The notes under the pieces are model-generated. The model saw only the letters and a list, made by a program, of their open reading frames with translations. It made no database searches and was not told the origin of the DNA. A stretch of DNA of 41,993 bases from Actinomadura kijaniata NBRC 14229 (lineage in GTDB: Bacteria; Actinomycetota; Actinomycetes; Streptosporangiales; Streptosporangiaceae): NCBI RefSeq assembly GCF_001552175.1, contig NZ_BCQR01000108.1, positions 1-41,993 on the forward strand, in the 5' to 3' direction. Shown piece by piece: positions 25,297 to 32,344 of this stretch; positions within the stretch are counted from its first letter, which is position 1; every line of letters begins with the position of its first letter. The translations under genes and the position numbers were made by a program.

Positions 25297-25925
25297 GCTC
25301 TCTGGCTCGACATTCAGGAAACAGACGCCAGGTCGATCCCGAAGGGGTGGGCGCGCTCTGCCCGCGCCCATCCCCGCACGGGTCCAGCAGGAACGTCTGC
25401 GACCGTTCTCAAAACCCAAAGCCACTGGCGAACAGGTTTCTCAAAGTCCGTGAGGTCGCGCCACGCCACCCGCACCGGAGCTCTGGTGAGCCAGGTCGTC
25501 GTTCCTCGCCACCGAACGGTGGAACGCCCCTTGCGAGCCCACCACAACACCGGCGACAGCGAACTCCTGCCCCACACCCCGAAAAAATGACCCGCCCAGG
25601 CGGCGATCACGCTCGTGGCCTGATGTCTCCGGGGTGGAAAGCCGACAACGCCCTGCCTTCAGCTCGTCTCCATCGCAGGGTCGAGTCGAGCGGAGCGGAT
25701 TCCGCCGGGGTCCGTTCGGGAGCCGCCAGCGGGCCGCCGGGCATCGAGCATCCGGGCCGTGTCGAACGCCGGGCAGGAGGCGTCGGGCGCGGAGCGGGCT
25801 CCGCTGCTCGTCTCCGCGAGCAGCACGTCGGTCTCGCGCAACGCGGCCACGGCCCCCTCGATGATCTGCCCTGGTGCTCCACCGGGCGCCCGGCCGGGCC
25901 GAGGCTTCGCGTTGGACGCTGATCG
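25297..25925. other. Gene-poor stretch
   Basis: About 630 bp without a convincing gene. A 98-codon minus-strand frame (25314-25610) and a minus-strand stretch reading VAALRETDVLLAETSSGA (about 25790-25860) have some protein-like character, but no credible start, ribosome site or family signature. They may be remnants of lost genes. Confidence 0.4.
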
Positions 25926-26300
25926 TCAGCCTGCGGCCAGGTCCATACGGAGGAACTCGGTGATGCGGAGCAGCCTCGGCGGGCGCGCCACCTCGGCGGG
26001 AAGGGCCTGGAACGCCTCGTCCTTCCCGACGAGGCGCGGGGCGGTGAGCTCCCTCTCCCTCCCGTCGACCCGGAGCCGCGCGCCACCGGCCGCCAGAACG
26101 TTCCGCACCCAGTCCGAGCCCGGCCCGTACACCAGGACGAACAGGTAACCGCCGTCGACGGGATGCGCGTCGAGCGGCGTGCGGTACGTCGCGCCGGAGA
26201 CGCGACCGACGTGGATCAGCACCGGCCACTTTCCGCTCGCGACCGCGCGGGGGTTGAACACCCGCTTGTTGATGTGCCCCCACCACCTCGGCATCGGCAT
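25926..26300 (-). CDS. Deazaflavin (F420)-dependent nitroreductase-like protein (DDN family)
   Basis: 124 aa, compact for the family. Features of the split-barrel DDN/DUF385 proteins: NKRVFNPRAVASGKWPVLIH, GRVSGATYRTPLDAHPVDGG (the RxSGxxxxTPL-type cofactor loop), VLVYGPGSDWVRNVLAAGGA and the C-terminal RPPRLLRITEFLRM. Such enzymes reduce substrates with F420H2 or bind flavin. AAGGAGA precedes the ATG. It is divergent from a TetR regulator, and two palindromes between them suggest that regulator controls this gene. The substrate is unknown. Confidence 0.88.
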   Translation of the reverse strand: MPMPRWWGHINKRVFNPRAVASGKWPVLIHVGRVSGATYRTPLDAHPVDGGYLFVLVYGPGSDWVRNVLAAGGARLRVDGRERELTAPRLVGKDEAFQALPAEVARPPRLLRITEFLRMDLAAG

Positions 26301-26384
26301 CGGGATCTCCTTCTCTCGCCCCGGCGGGGCGGGCCGCAGGTCGGACGCTCGTCGGTCTCCCGGCTGCCTCCAGCCCGAGAGGGT

Positions 26385-26416
26385 TTACGCCCGTAAGGCT
26401 GACTTACACTTGTAAG
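26385..26416. promoter_or_regulatory. Two palindromic operators between the TetR gene and its divergent neighbour
   Basis: TTACG-CC-CGTAA (26385-26396) and CTTACA-CT-TGTAAG (26403-26416) are both perfect inverted repeats of the form TTAC-N4-GTAA, with centres 19 bp apart. They sit between the divergent starts at 26300 and 26448, where an autoregulated TetR operator is expected. Confidence 0.75.
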
Positions 26417-26447
26417 CCTGTCAATGCGTCCACCGCCGGGAGTCGTC

Positions 26448-27173
26448 GTGTCACCACCCCCACCACGGCAGCCGCTCAGCAGAGAGCGCGTGCTGGAGGC
26501 CGCGATCCGGGTCGCGGACCGCGGCGGCGTGGAGGCGATCACCATGCGGCGGGTGGCGCAGGAACTGGGCGTGGAGGCGATGTCCCTCTACAACCATGTG
26601 CCGAACAAGGACGCGATCCTCGACGGCGTGGTCGACATGGTGTTCGCGGCGATCGAGCCGCCCGACGCCGACCGCGACGACTGGCGCGACGCGATCCGTG
26701 CGCGCGCCTCCTCCGCGCGCGCGGTCCTGTCGCGGCACAGCTGGGCCCTCGGCTTCATGGACTCCCGCCGCAACCCGGGACCGGCGACGCTCCGCCACCA
26801 CGACGCCGTCCTCGGCGTCCTCCGGGAGGCGGGGTTCACGCTGCCGATGGCCGTGCACGCCGTCTCGCTCATCGACAGCTACGTCGGCGGATTCGTCCTC
26901 CAGGAGGCGAACCTGCCGGTGGCGAGGCCGGACGACGTCGAGGAGGTGGCCGGCGGCATCCTCAAGGACCTGCCCGCGGACGAGCTGCCGTACCTCACGG
27001 AGGTGATCGTCCACCACGCCCTGCGGCCGGGCTACGACCACACGAGCGAGTTCGGTTACGGCCTGGATCTGATTCTGGACGCGCTCGAAGCCCGCCGGAG
27101 CCAGGGGTCCGGCGGGCGGGCCGACGGGGTCAGCGCGCCACGCGGTAGCGGAGGTGGACGACCTTCGAGCTGA
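26448..27173 (+). CDS. TetR family transcriptional regulator (TetR_C group)
   Basis: 241 aa. N-terminal HTH: SRERVLEAAIRVADRGG, VEAITMRRVAQELGVEAMSLYNHVPNKDAI (about 10-60), with the typical Tyr-Asn-His recognition-helix end of the TetR class. The C-terminal domain (about 75-210: SWALGFMDSRRNPGPATLRH, AVHAVSLIDSYVGGFVLQE) resembles the TetR_C ligand pocket. GTG at 26448 was chosen because GGGAG lies 5 nt upstream; an ATG at 26424 has no ribosome site. The 3' end overlaps the convergent reductase gene by 44 nt, so the last 15 codons are antisense to it. It probably represses the divergent DDN-family gene. Confidence 0.92.
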   Translation: MSPPPPRQPLSRERVLEAAIRVADRGGVEAITMRRVAQELGVEAMSLYNHVPNKDAILDGVVDMVFAAIEPPDADRDDWRDAIRARASSARAVLSRHSWALGFMDSRRNPGPATLRHHDAVLGVLREAGFTLPMAVHAVSLIDSYVGGFVLQEANLPVARPDDVEEVAGGILKDLPADELPYLTEVIVHHALRPGYDHTSEFGYGLDLILDALEARRSQGSGGRADGVSAPRGSGGGRPSS

Positions 27174-27693
27174 AGGTGCGGGTCTCGACGAGTTCGAGAT
27201 CGACCCGGCGCTCGCGCCGGGGGAAGAACGGGACGCCACCGCCGACCAGCACCGGGTAGACCCTGGCCCGGTACTCGTCGATCAGATCCGACGCCGCGGC
27301 CTCGGCGGCGAGGGTCGCGCCGCCGATCGCGATGTCGCCCTCCCCCGGCTCGGCGCGCAGCCTCTCGATCTCCTCCGCCAGGCCGCCGGAGGCCAGGCGG
27401 GCGTTGCCCCGCACCGCCGACAGCGTGGTGGAGAACACCACCTTGGGGAGCGGCTTCCAGAGCGCGGCCCACTCCAGCTTCGCGTCGTCGAGCGACGGAT
27501 CCTGGTCGGCGGTCTCCCAGTACAGCATCGCCTCGTACAGCCGGCGTCCCAACAGGTGGACGTCCACCTGCCGGATCTCGTCGATCCAGGAGCGGAAGAC
27601 GTCCTCATCGGGCTCCGTCCACTCGAAGCCACCGTCCGGTCCGACGATGTACCCGTCCAGGGAGACGTTCATCGAATAGGTCACGCTGCGCAT
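27130..27693 (-). CDS. Dihydrofolate reductase family protein (RibD C-terminal domain)
   Basis: 187 aa from ATG at 27693 with GAGGAGGGG upstream. The fold signature is clear: VTYSMNVSLDGYIVGPDGG at the N-terminus, HLLGRRLYEAMLYWET, KPLPKVVFSTTLS, GDIAIGGATLAAEAAASDLIDEY and VYPVLVGGGVPFFPRRE. These stand-alone RibD_C/DHFR-like proteins bind NADPH and reduce undefined substrates; no link with the folate operon in this window is implied. The 3' end overlaps the TetR gene tail. Confidence 0.92.
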   Translation of the reverse strand: MRSVTYSMNVSLDGYIVGPDGGFEWTEPDEDVFRSWIDEIRQVDVHLLGRRLYEAMLYWETADQDPSLDDAKLEWAALWKPLPKVVFSTTLSAVRGNARLASGGLAEEIERLRAEPGEGDIAIGGATLAAEAAASDLIDEYRARVYPVLVGGGVPFFPRRERRVDLELVETRTFSSKVVHLRYRVAR

Positions 27694-28092
27694 CGGAACC
27701 CCTCCTCGGTAACGGCCCGACAAACGGTGAGACCACCGACCGCCGCATGAATCATCGCGGCTCGCGAGGTCCTTCCGCGTCCACACCTCGGACGCGGGCC
27801 GACGCCGCCTCCGCCGTGCGTTCCCGCAGAGGGCGCCGCGGGTGGGTAGGCGGGAGGGCGGAGTAGGCGGATAGTGGAGTCAGCGGCACGGCGAAGGCGG
27901 CATGCCGCGACACCGCGCGACGTCCTCCGGAACCGAGCGGCGCGGCTTGTCACGAGGCGCGGCGGCGTTGTGCGGGTTTCGCTGAGCGCTTCGGCACGCA
28001 CGGGAACGCGACGGCGCGGCGGCACTTCGTGGAGGGGGCGGCGGAGCGGGGCGCACGGTGTTCGGCTCGGGCGGACGTTTCTTGGAGGCGTC
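27694..28092. other. Intergenic region upstream of the response regulator
   Basis: About 400 bp. A purine-rich patch near 27843-27880 contains repeated TAGGCGG/GGCGG units. No gene, operator or confident promoter is seen. The response-regulator frame stays open upstream to 27874, but that stretch has no family resemblance. Confidence 0.4.
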
Positions 28093-28749
28093 GTGAACGA
28101 CCAGGTCATCCGCGTTCTGGTCGCCGAGGCCCGGCGGGCGTACCGGCGGGCGGTCCGCGCGCTGTTGGAGCGAGCCGGGGACATCGCGGTGGTGGGCGAG
28201 GCGGAGCACGCGGACGCGGCGTTGGCCCAGGTCCTCGCGGGGCGGCCCGATGTGGCGCTGGTGGATCTGCGGCTGCCGGGCGACGGGATCGCCGTGGTCC
28301 GGCGCATCGTCGAGGCGGTCCCGCACGCGCGGGTGCTGACGTTGAGCGGACGGGCGGAGAAACGGCCGCTACTGGCCGCGATCAACGCCGGGGCCTGCGG
28401 TTACGTCCTCAAGGGCGCGCGGAGCGACGAGTTGCGCCGCGCCATCCGCCAGGCGCACCGGGGCGAGGCCGTCATCGGTCCCGTCCTGGCGTCCCACCTG
28501 GCCGAGCGCGCCGCCTCCGGCGGGACGCCGGTCGAGCCGTTCCCCGACCTGACGGGCCGCGAACGCCAGGTCCTCGACGGCATGATCCGCGGCTTGGACA
28601 ACGCCGCCATCGCCGCCCGCCTGTCGCTCTCCCCGAAGACCGTCCGCAACATCACCTCGTCCGTGATGCGCAAACTCGACGTCCACACCCGCGACGAGGC
28701 CATCGCCACGGCCCGCGCCACCGGCCTCGGCCGCCCCGGGAGTTCCTGA
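28093..28749 (+). CDS. Orphan NarL/LuxR-type response regulator with altered acidic pocket
   Basis: 218 aa from GTG with GGAGG 4 nt upstream. The receiver domain (about 5-120) keeps a phospho-acceptor-like Asp (D58 in ALVDLRLPGDG) and the Lys of GYVLKGA, but the usual acidic pair after strand 1 is replaced: VLVAEARRAYRRA has Glu-Ala instead of Asp-Asp/Glu-Asp. The C-terminal LuxR HTH (about 150-212) has LTGRERQVLDGMIRGLDNAA, IAARLSLSPKTVRNITSSVM and RKLDVHTRDEAIA. No histidine kinase is adjacent, so it is an orphan; the altered pocket raises the possibility of phosphorylation-independent control. Confidence 0.9.
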   Translation: MNDQVIRVLVAEARRAYRRAVRALLERAGDIAVVGEAEHADAALAQVLAGRPDVALVDLRLPGDGIAVVRRIVEAVPHARVLTLSGRAEKRPLLAAINAGACGYVLKGARSDELRRAIRQAHRGEAVIGPVLASHLAERAASGGTPVEPFPDLTGRERQVLDGMIRGLDNAAIAARLSLSPKTVRNITSSVMRKLDVHTRDEAIATARATGLGRPGSS

Positions 28750-28840
28750 CCGCCCGCACGACGCGAAACGATCGCGACACGCGACCCGGCAACCCGACCC
28801 TCACGTTCAACAGCCCAGCCGAAGCGGACCACAGAGAGGT

Positions 28841-29212
28841 CCGCCACGGCGTCACCAGGCGTTCCCCGCACCGGCCCTCCACCCCAAGACACCGCACCGA
28901 CCCCTGTCCAACAGACCATCGCGCGCTCGGACCGGTCGCCCGTCACAACGTCCACTGGGCGTTCCCCCGCACCGGCCTTCCGCCCAAGGCAGCGCACCAG
29001 CCCCGTCCAGCAGACCACCGCGCGCTCGGACCGGTCGCCCGTCACGACGTCCACCAGGTGTTCCCCGCACCGGCCTTCCGCTCCAAGACACCGCACCAGC
29101 CCCCGTCCAACAGACCACCGCGCGCTCGGACCAGTCGCCCGTCACGACCTCCACCAGGCGTTCCCCGCACCGGCCCCCGTCCGGCGGGCCGTCGCGTGCT
29201 CGGGCTGGTCGT
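28841..29212. repeat. Tandem array of ~100-bp repeats between the response regulator and LysE genes
   Basis: Units begin with GTTCCCCGCACCGGCC at 28861, 28961 (one extra C), 29060 and 29160, giving periods of 100, 99 and 100 bp. Each full unit continues with CCAAGACACCGCACC-like, CAACAGACCACCGCGCGCTCGG and CGCCCGTCACGACGTCCACC. The first three units are full length; the fourth is shortened and diverged, and a partial unit precedes the first. On the minus strand a frame is open through parts of the array but shifts between units, so it is probably not coding. Confidence 0.88.
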
Positions 29213-29335
29213 GCGGAACGGGGTCGCCTACCGTGTAGGCGAGAGCGCAAGTCCCGGGTCCGTCCCGGCGGCACGCCGGGCAGCGGGAGACCGTCCCCGG
29301 GAGCCGACCGCGAGCCGCCCGACCCGGGAGTGACC

Positions 29336-29989
29336 GTGTTCGACACCCTGCTGCTTTTCGCCCTGGCGTCGCTGCTGGTCTCCATGGCGCCGGGGCCGAC
29401 CACCGTGGTGATCATCCGGCAGTCCATCGACGCCGGGCGGCCCGCCGGGGTCGCCACCGTGCTGGGCAACGAGACCGGCTGGCTGGCGTGGTGCCTGGCG
29501 GCGGCCTTCGGCCTGTCGGCGCTGCTGCTGGCCTCCCGCCTGGCCTACGACGTCCTGCGGGTCGCCGGTGCGGCCGTGCTGATCTGGTTCGGCGTCCAGG
29601 CGCTGCTGCGGGCCCGCCGTTCGATCCGCCGCGACGCCTCCGCCGACGCCTCCGACGGCACCGGCGGCGCGTCCGCCGCTCCCCGCCGGCGGTCCCGGTG
29701 GCGCTGTTACCGGATGGGGCTGCTCACCAATCTGGCCAATCCCAAGGCCGGCGTGTTCGCCCTCTCCTTCCTCCCCCAGTTCGTCCCCGACGGCGCCCCG
29801 GTGCTGCCGACGCTGCTCCTGCTGGCCGTCGCCTCCACCCTGATCGACCTGGCCTGGTACCTCGGCGTCGTCGTGGCGGTCTGCCAGGTCCGGCGGCTGT
29901 TCCAGCGCCCCGCCGTCCGCCGCCGCGTGGAGTACCTCTCCGGCATGGTCCTCGTCGCCCTGGGAGTGCGGCTGGCGGCAGGCGACTAA
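29336..29989 (+). CDS. LysE family translocator
   Basis: 217 aa. Six predicted transmembrane helices and the LysE/RhtB pattern: SLLVSMAPGPTTVVIIRQSI near the N-terminus, then GNETGWLAWCLAAAFGL, VAGAAVLIWFGVQALLRARR, a loop, and RMGLLTNLANPKAGVFALSF (the conserved N-L-x-N-P-K segment). Members export amino acids or related small molecules. GTG at 29336 has GGGAG 5 nt upstream; the GTG at 29330 is also in frame. It follows the repeat array and ends about 80 bp before a terminator belonging to the convergent MFS gene. The substrate is unknown. Confidence 0.92.
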   Translation: MFDTLLLFALASLLVSMAPGPTTVVIIRQSIDAGRPAGVATVLGNETGWLAWCLAAAFGLSALLLASRLAYDVLRVAGAAVLIWFGVQALLRARRSIRRDASADASDGTGGASAAPRRRSRWRCYRMGLLTNLANPKAGVFALSFLPQFVPDGAPVLPTLLLLAVASTLIDLAWYLGVVVAVCQVRRLFQRPAVRRRVEYLSGMVLVALGVRLAAGD

Positions 29990-30066
29990 CTCCCGAGGCG
30001 GTGCTTCCTCAGGGACTTGGCGGCGCGGTCCGGCGGGACCCGGCGAACGGACCGCGTGCAAAACGA

Positions 30067-30104
30067 AACCGCCGCCGGTGCGCTCGACTGCACCGGCGGC
30101 GGTT
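30067..30104 (-). terminator. Intrinsic terminator of the MFS transporter gene
   Basis: A perfect 15-bp stem (30067-30081 / 30090-30104, 8-nt loop) is followed on the minus strand by CGTTTTG, a short U-tract, rare among the hairpins here. It starts 13 nt beyond the MFS stop at 30118 and can also end the convergent LysE transcript. Confidence 0.88.
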
Positions 30105-30117
30105 CGACAGCCCGCGC

Positions 30118-31329
30118 TCACTTCTTCGTCCGGGCGCGCTCAAGCAGCCACAGCGCCACCGTGCCCGCCGACAGCGCCGTCCCCAGCAGCACGACCCCCG
30201 ACCAGCCGCCGTTGACCCACGCCACCGAGACCAGCGCCGAGCCCGCCGCGCCGCCGACGAAGTTGGAGGTCATGAACGCCGCGTTCAGCCGGTTGCGGGC
30301 CTCGGGCCGCAGCGCGTACACCACGTTCTGGTTGGCCACCAGCAGGCCCTGCTGCGCGAGCGACAGCAGGATCAGCCCGCCCAGCAGCCACGGCAGGGAC
30401 GATCCGCCGAGCGCCAGCAGACCCCAGGACGCCAGCATCCCGAGCGTGCCCACCCCGGTCACCCGCTGGGCGCCGCCCCGGTCGGCCTGCCGTCCGGCCA
30501 TCGACGCCGCGATCGGGCCGCCCACGCCGACCAGCCCGAACAGGCCGATCGCCGCCTCGGTCCAGCCGTAGGGCGGGCGGGCCAGCAGGAACGCCAGGGC
30601 GACCCACACGCCGTTGAACGCGGCGAACGACAGCGCGCCGATCCCGGCCCGCCAGCGCAGCACCGGCTCCTCCCGGAACAGCAGCAGCGTCGACTTGATG
30701 AGCGCCGGGTACGACAGGCCCGCGTCGGAGCGCATCGCCGGCAGGGCCCGCCACAGCAGCGCCGCCATCGCGGCCATGAGCAGGGCGTTCACCCAGTAGA
30801 CGGTGCGCCAGCCGCCCAGTTCCGACAGGCCGCCGGAGACGGTGCGCGACAGCAGCGCGCCCAGCAGCAGGCCCGTCATGACGGTGCCGACGACGCGGCC
30901 GCGCTGCTCGGGGGCCGCCAGCGCGGCGGCGAACGGCACCAGCACCTGCGCGGCGACCGACGCGAACGCCGTCAGGACCGTTCCGGCCAGCAGCACCGCG
31001 CCGTTGGGGGCGGTGGCCGACACCAGCAGCGACGCGGCGGTGACCATGAACAGGCCGACGGCGAGCTTGCGGCGCTCCAGCAGGTCGCCGAGCGGGACCA
31101 GGAGGAGCAGGCCCGCGCCGTAGCCGATCTGCGCGGCGGTGACGATCATCGCGGCCATCGAGGTGCCGAGGTTCAGTTCGCGGCTGAACAGGTCGAGCAG
31201 GGGGTGGGCGAAGTAGTTGGAGGCCACCGACAGGCCGGTGGCGGCCGACATCAGGAACAGCAGTCCGCGGCCGAGGCCGGCGGCCTGCCGGGTCTCCGCG
31301 GGGCGGGGGCGCAACGCGATCGTGGTCAT
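30118..31329 (-). CDS. MFS transporter (12 TM, Bcr/YcaD-like drug-efflux type)
   Basis: 403 aa with about 12 hydrophobic helices. The loop 2-3 motif reads LLLVPLGDLLERRKLAVGLF (MFS motif A variant), and an Arg-rich loop AAPEQRGRVVGTVMTGLLLG lies before helix 5. It is likely a proton-driven exporter of a small molecule. ATG at 31329 follows TAGGGGC; an in-frame ATG at 31350 was not used because it adds a polar tail and lies closer to the divergent regulator. It is divergent from a LysR gene with an 80-bp gap containing a LysR-type palindrome, so control by that regulator is likely. Confidence 0.9.
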   Translation of the reverse strand: MTTIALRPRPAETRQAAGLGRGLLFLMSAATGLSVASNYFAHPLLDLFSRELNLGTSMAAMIVTAAQIGYGAGLLLLVPLGDLLERRKLAVGLFMVTAASLLVSATAPNGAVLLAGTVLTAFASVAAQVLVPFAAALAAPEQRGRVVGTVMTGLLLGALLSRTVSGGLSELGGWRTVYWVNALLMAAMAALLWRALPAMRSDAGLSYPALIKSTLLLFREEPVLRWRAGIGALSFAAFNGVWVALAFLLARPPYGWTEAAIGLFGLVGVGGPIAASMAGRQADRGGAQRVTGVGTLGMLASWGLLALGGSSLPWLLGGLILLSLAQQGLLVANQNVVYALRPEARNRLNAAFMTSNFVGGAAGSALVSVAWVNGGWSGVVLLGTALSAGTVALWLLERARTKK

Positions 31330-31387
31330 GCCCCTACCCTGGCCTGACAACGATCAATGAGTCCAACACATGTTTGTCATCGGAACG

Positions 31388-31402
31388 ATCGTGATTCACG
31401 AT
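31388..31402. promoter_or_regulatory. LysR-type operator ATCGTG-ATT-CACGAT
   Basis: A perfect 6-bp inverted repeat with 3-nt centre that satisfies the LysR T-N11-A rule. It ends 8 bp before the lysR-family GTG start at 31410, a position expected for autorepression, and lies 59 bp upstream of the divergent MFS start. Confidence 0.68.
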
Positions 31403-31409
31403 AGATGGC

Positions 31410-32282
31410 GTGGACCTGCAGCAGATGCGTTACGTCGTGGCCGTCGCCGACACCGGGAGCTTCACCCGCGCCGCCGAGAGGTGCCTGGTCGTGCAGTCGG
31501 CGTTGAGCCACCAGATCGCCAAGCTGGAACGCGAGCTGGGCGCGCGGCTGTTCGACCGGACGAGCCGGATGGTGCGGCTGACCCCGGCGGGCGCGGCGTT
31601 CCTGCCCGCCGCCCGGCAGGCCCTGGACGCCGCCGAACGCGCCCGCGCCGAGGTCGCGGCGGTCACCGGGGAGATCCGCGGGAACCTGGCGATCGGCGCG
31701 ATCCCCACGGTCGCGGCGGTCGACCTGCCGAACGTGCTGAAGGAGTACCACCGCCGCCACCCGCGCGTGCGGATCAGCCTGCGGACCATGGCCAGCGAGG
31801 TCCTGGTCGAGCAGGTGCGCGACGGGACGCTGGACGCGGCGCTGCTGGGGCTGCTGCCGGGCATGGAGCCGCGCGGCGTCCGCCACCGCCGGCTCGCCCA
31901 CGACAACCTCGTCGCGGTCGTCCATCCCGAGCATCCGCTGGCGGGCGAGCCGGAGGTCGAGCTGCGGCGGCTGGCGGACGAGACGTTCATCGACTTCCCC
32001 TCCGGAACGGTGGGCCGCGCCCAGTCCGACGAGGCGTTCGCGGCGTCGGGCGTGCGGCGCGAGGTGCCGTTCGAGGTGTCGGCCGGGGAGCTGATGGTGC
32101 GGATGGTGCGCAGCGGCCTCGGGATCGCGATGCTGCCCGCCGCGTTCACGCCGCAGCTCGACGGCGTCCGCACGATCTGCGTGAAGGACGCCCCGGTCCG
32201 GATCGAGGTCCTGGTGTGGAGCCGTTTCACGCCGAGCCCGGCCGCCACCGCGTTCCTGGAGGCCCTCGGCTGCGCCCCCTGA
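31410..32282 (+). CDS. LysR family transcriptional regulator
   Basis: 290 aa from GTG at 31410. The N-terminal HTH is canonical: MDLQQMRYVVAVADTGSFTR, AAERCLVVQSALSHQIAKLE, RELGARLFDRTSRMVRLTPA. The effector domain (about 90-290) has the usual two-lobed pattern, including LAIGAIPTVAAVDLPNVLKE and LVAVVHPEHPLAG. A palindromic LysR box sits just upstream, and the divergent MFS exporter is the probable target. No good ribosome site precedes the start, so the transcript may be leaderless. It converges on the DHA2-type MFS gene, with a strong hairpin between. Confidence 0.94.
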   Translation: MDLQQMRYVVAVADTGSFTRAAERCLVVQSALSHQIAKLERELGARLFDRTSRMVRLTPAGAAFLPAARQALDAAERARAEVAAVTGEIRGNLAIGAIPTVAAVDLPNVLKEYHRRHPRVRISLRTMASEVLVEQVRDGTLDAALLGLLPGMEPRGVRHRRLAHDNLVAVVHPEHPLAGEPEVELRRLADETFIDFPSGTVGRAQSDEAFAASGVRREVPFEVSAGELMVRMVRSGLGIAMLPAAFTPQLDGVRTICVKDAPVRIEVLVWSRFTPSPAATAFLEALGCAP

Positions 32283-32288
32283 TCCGCG

Positions 32289-32327
32289 CCTGCGGCCCCC
32301 GGTGTGGACCGGACCGGGGGCCGCAGG
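32289..32327. terminator. Bidirectional 15-bp hairpin between LysR and DHA2-MFS genes
   Basis: CCTGCGGCCCCCGGT (32289-32303) pairs perfectly with 32313-32327 around a 9-nt loop. It lies between two convergent stops (32282 and 32345) and can terminate both transcripts. Confidence 0.85.
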
Positions 32328-32344
32328 ACGATCATCGGGGCGGG

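Noticed and set aside
25314..25610. 98-codon minus-strand frame as a gene
   Set aside because: No ribosome site, no recognisable family, and skewed Trp/Arg composition. It is kept only as a possible remnant.
28841..29212. CRISPR array
   Set aside because: Units repeat over their full ~100 bp without unique spacers, and no cas gene is in the window.
28852..29469. Minus-strand open frames through the 100-bp repeat array that encode repeated peptides (e.g. VVTGDRSERA)
   Set aside because: The repeats have periods 100, 99, 100, so the frame shifts between units. There is no ribosome site, and the frame overlaps the start of lysE on the other strand.
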